Positions 32,209 to 34,783 of a stretch of 34,783 nt of DNA are shown here, piece by piece. The position numbers and the translations under genes were made by a program. The notes under the pieces are model-generated. The model was not told where the DNA came from and made no database searches. It worked only from the letters and a program-made list of their open reading frames with translations. Numbering within the stretch: the stretch's first letter is position 1; each line of letters begins with the position of its first letter. Origin of the DNA: Streptomyces sp. MnatMP-M17 (GTDB lineage Bacteria > Actinomycetota > Actinomycetes > Streptomycetales > Streptomycetaceae); assembly GCF_900091995.1 (NCBI RefSeq), contig NZ_FMDK01000408.1:1-34783 (forward strand), given 5' to 3'.

Positions 32209-34701
32209 ATGCCAAGTCTGACCCGCGAGGAAGCACGGGAACGTGGTTCTCTGCTTCTGGTCCGCGCCTATTGTGTCGACCTCGATCTGACTTCCGGATC
32301 GGACACTTTCCGCTCGACGACGAAAATCCGCTTCGACGCCCGGGAGCCCGGGTCGGAAACCTTCTTGGACATCGAGCCGAAGATGCTTCGGTCCATCACG
32401 CTCAACGGCCGGGAACTGGATGCCGCAGAATTTTCGGACGGCAGGTTTCCACTGACCGGACTCGACGCCGAGAACGAACTCGTCGTGGTGGCCGACATGA
32501 GCTACTCGAATGAGTGCGAAGGGCTCCACCGCTATGTCGATCCGGCCGACGGCGAGACCTATGTGTATTCCTTCGTCTACGTCGACAACGCGCCCCGCGT
32601 CTTCGCCTGTTTCGACCAGCCCGACTTGAAGGCCCCGTACGAGTTCGAGCTGACGGTCCCCGAGACCTGGCAGGTGCTCGGCAACAGCGAGGCCGTCCGG
32701 ACCGGCCCGGGCCGCTGGCGGCTCACCGAGTCACCGGCGCTCGCCACCTATCTCACCGCCCTCGTCGCCGGGCCGTACGCCTCCTTCCGGACCGAGCACA
32801 ACGGCATACCGCTCGGGCTGCACTGCCGGGCCTCGCTCGCCGACTCGCTCAAGACCGACGTCGACGAGGTCTTCGAGATCACCGCCCAGTGCCTGGACGC
32901 GTACACCGCACTGTTCGGCGTGGGGCACCCCTTCGCCAAGCTCGACCAGGTCTTCGTGCCCGAGTTCAGCGTCCTGTCGCTGGACCACCCCGGCTGCGTA
33001 CTGCTGCGCGAGCAGTACCTGTTCAGCTCGGCCGCCGCCGACAGCGAGCGCGAGACCAGGGCCGTCGTCCTCGCCCACGGCATCTCCCTGCTGTGGCTCG
33101 CCGGACTGGTGACCAACGCCTGGTGGAACGACCTGTGGCTGGGCCAGTCCCTCGCCGACTACATGGCGCACCGCGTCACCAGCGAGGTCACCCGCTTCCC
33201 CGGGCCGCCCACGACGTTCGCCGCGCGCCGCAAGGGCCAGGCCTACCTGCCCGACCAGCGGCCCTCCACCCACCCGGTCAGCATCGAGGGCCCCGACGTG
33301 CGCACGGTGCAGCTGGAGCTGGACCGGATCTCGTACTTCAAGGGCCACTCGGCGCTGCGCCAGCTCGCCGCGCACATCGGCGACGACGCCCTGACCGCCG
33401 GACTGCGGACATACTTCGACCGGCACGCCTACTCCACCGCGACCTTCGCGGACTTCCTCGCCGCGATGGGCGAGGCGGCCGGCACCGACCTGACCGACTG
33501 GGCCGAGAAGTGGCTGCACACCCCCAACGTGAACACCCTCACCCCCGAACTCACCGTCGCCGACGGCCACATCACCGCCGCCGCCGTCCTCCAAGGGGCC
33601 CCCGACAGCCACCCGGTGCTGCGCCCGCACACCATGGACGTGGGCCTCTACTACGCCGACGACAGCACCACCGTCCGGGTCCGGATCGACGGCGCGCGCA
33701 CCGAACTGCCGGAGCTCATGGGCCGCCCGGCGCCGGTGTTCCTCCTCCTCAACGACGGCGACCTGACCTACGCCAAGATCGGCTTCGATCCCGTGTCGAG
33801 GGCGGCTCTGCCGGACACGCTGGCCAGGCTGTCCCCGCTGAACCGGGCGATGGTGTGGTGCGCGCTGCTGCTGGGCGTCCAGGACGGGACGTACCCGGCC
33901 GCCGCCCACCTGGCCCTGGTCAGCGGCATGGTCCGTCAGGAGACCGAGCTGTCGATCCTGGCCGAGGTCCTGGAACAGGCCAGGCACGACGTCGCCGACC
34001 GCTTCCTCGCCCCGCACGAGCGGCCCGCGGCGACGGCCCGGGTCGCCGCCGCCCTGCGCGAACGGCTCGCCCGCACCGACTCCGACGACGAGCGGCTGAT
34101 CACCCTCTTCCGGGGGCTGGTCGACTTCACCTCGGACACCATGGAGCTGTCCGGCTGGCTGGCCGGCGACGGACTGCCGCCGGGGCTGGAGCTCGACACC
34201 GACATGAGCTGGCGCATCCGCTACCGGCTGGCCGTGCTGGGCGGGATGGACACGGCCGACATCGCCGCGGCCCTGGACGCCGGACCGGGCGCCGTGGCCG
34301 AGCAGTTCGCGGCGAAGTGCCGGGCGGCGCTGCCCGAGGCGTCCGCCAAGGAGGCGGCGTGGCACGCGATCATGCGCGGCACGGACCTGTCCAACTACGA
34401 ACTGTGGTCCCTGGCCGAGGGGTTCTGGCAGCCCGAGCAGAGCGCGCTGACCGAGCCGTACGTCGAACGGTTCTTCCGGGACATGCCCGCCGCCGCCCGG
34501 GGCCGCGGCGATCTGGTGCTGGACCTGCTGCTGCGCTTCCTCTACCCGCGCTACGCCGCCACCCCCCGCACGCTCGAATCGGCGCAGCGGATGATCGCGC
34601 TCGACGGGCTCCCGGTGACGCTGCGCCGCCGGGCCGCGGACCACACCCACGATCTGCGGCGGGTGATCGCGGCACGGGCGGCACGGGCGGATGAGGGGTG
34701 A
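32209..34701 (+). CDS. M1-aminopeptidase-fold protein without zinc site (pseudoenzyme)
   Basis: An 830-residue protein with the full actinobacterial PepN/M1 layout: N-terminal beta domain (YCVDLDLTSGSDTFRSTTKI, FDQPDLKAPYEFELTVPETW), catalytic-domain region and helical C-terminal domain. The ribosome site is AAGGAAGG before ATG 32209. The key motifs are lost. The HEXXH-X18-E pattern reads H290-G-I-S-L294 with Q313, so two zinc ligands and the catalytic Glu are gone. The substrate motif GAMEN is L-S-L-D-H at 256-260. The catalytic Tyr position (Y376 in RISYFKGHSAL) is kept. The frame is open and codon bias strong, so the change is selected, not decay. Placement after a StrR-type regulator suggests a non-proteolytic role in biosynthesis, resistance or binding. 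It is followed 4 bp later by a flavoprotein gene. Confidence 0.88.
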   Translation: MPSLTREEARERGSLLLVRAYCVDLDLTSGSDTFRSTTKIRFDAREPGSETFLDIEPKMLRSITLNGRELDAAEFSDGRFPLTGLDAENELVVVADMSYSNECEGLHRYVDPADGETYVYSFVYVDNAPRVFACFDQPDLKAPYEFELTVPETWQVLGNSEAVRTGPGRWRLTESPALATYLTALVAGPYASFRTEHNGIPLGLHCRASLADSLKTDVDEVFEITAQCLDAYTALFGVGHPFAKLDQVFVPEFSVLSLDHPGCVLLREQYLFSSAAADSERETRAVVLAHGISLLWLAGLVTNAWWNDLWLGQSLADYMAHRVTSEVTRFPGPPTTFAARRKGQAYLPDQRPSTHPVSIEGPDVRTVQLELDRISYFKGHSALRQLAAHIGDDALTAGLRTYFDRHAYSTATFADFLAAMGEAAGTDLTDWAEKWLHTPNVNTLTPELTVADGHITAAAVLQGAPDSHPVLRPHTMDVGLYYADDSTTVRVRIDGARTELPELMGRPAPVFLLLNDGDLTYAKIGFDPVSRAALPDTLARLSPLNRAMVWCALLLGVQDGTYPAAAHLALVSGMVRQETELSILAEVLEQARHDVADRFLAPHERPAATARVAAALRERLARTDSDDERLITLFRGLVDFTSDTMELSGWLAGDGLPPGLELDTDMSWRIRYRLAVLGGMDTADIAAALDAGPGAVAEQFAAKCRAALPEASAKEAAWHAIMRGTDLSNYELWSLAEGFWQPEQSALTEPYVERFFRDMPAAARGRGDLVLDLLLRFLYPRYAATPRTLESAQRMIALDGLPVTLRRRAADHTHDLRRVIAARAARADEG

Positions 34702-34705
34702 CGCC

Positions 34706-34783
34706 GTGAGGGTCGCGATCGTCGGCGGCGGGATCGCGGGCGCGCTGCTCGCCTGGCGGACGGTGCGGGCGCCGGGCGGCGCG
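34706..34783 (+). CDS. N-terminus of an FAD-dependent oxidoreductase
   Basis: Only 26 codons lie in the window. GTG 34706 begins VRVAIVGGGIAGALLAW, the GxGxxG dinucleotide-binding motif of a Rossmann fold as found in FAD monooxygenases and flavin-dependent halogenases. It starts 4 bp after the M1-like stop, so the two are in one operon. Type cannot be decided from this much sequence. Confidence 0.75.
   Translation, partial: MRVAIVGGGIAGALLAWRTVRAPGGA

Noticed and set aside
32514-34694. Long plus-strand 726-residue frame and minus-strand 639-residue frame across the M1-like gene
   Set aside because: Both are extremely rich in Arg, Pro or Gly and Val, as expected for shadows of a high-GC gene, and the true frame has full family similarity.
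1-34783. CRISPR array, rRNA, or prophage structural genes
   Set aside because: No regularly spaced repeats, rRNA core sequences, or phage head or tail genes were seen.

Overview
The window is high-GC actinomycete DNA with strong GC bias at third codon positions, almost certainly Streptomyces. The tRNA-Pro, the IS families, the StrR-like regulator and the Hanks-type kinase all fit that genus. It reads as an old, integrase-less genomic island in a tRNA gene, followed by an IS cluster and then by the edge of a probable biosynthetic gene cluster.

Layout. 1-136: 3' end of a chromosomal gene. 222-295: tRNA-Pro(CGG). The last 43 bases of its region (254-296) recur exactly at 24347-24389, so 297-24346 is an inserted element bounded by attL and attR. 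I find no integrase, excisionase, replication or transfer gene inside it. The left arm (539-7561) has an XRE-DUF488 gene, a conserved unknown gene, one intact Nudix gene and a run of broken genes: an SBD-HNH type endonuclease remnant, an XRE regulator, a HATPase, a second Nudix gene and a radical SAM gene. Each carries frameshifts, in-frame stops or truncation.

The core (7788-20866) is intact and looks like the part kept by selection. On the minus strand, an HTH/methyltransferase/S-like fusion, hsdM, hsdS and hsdR overlap by 4 bp at each junction, and a cytosolic Ser/Thr kinase with a repeat tail follows 45 bp later. Divergent from this, on the plus strand, are a TIGR04141/DUF6119-family protein, a small acidic protein and a PD-(D/E)XK nuclease. 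A perfect 8-bp inverted repeat with a TTGACA-like spacer lies between the two divergent units. I consider this two-sided locus the best candidate for an undescribed defence system.

The right arm of the island (20910-24346) is decayed. It holds a nuclease-like gene beheaded by an IS5-family element, a DinB-family gene, and an upstream partner gene broken by an 11-bp tandem duplication.

Beyond attR lie an ISL3-family element with a GNAT passenger gene (24462-26912, perfect 22-bp ends), a truncated IS21-family element, and an IS4-family element (about 29243-30715). From 30978 a StrR/NovG-type activator, carrying a textbook StrR operator inside its own coding sequence, precedes an M1-aminopeptidase-fold protein that has lost its zinc site, and the start of a flavoprotein. 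This suggests a secondary-metabolite cluster running off the right edge.
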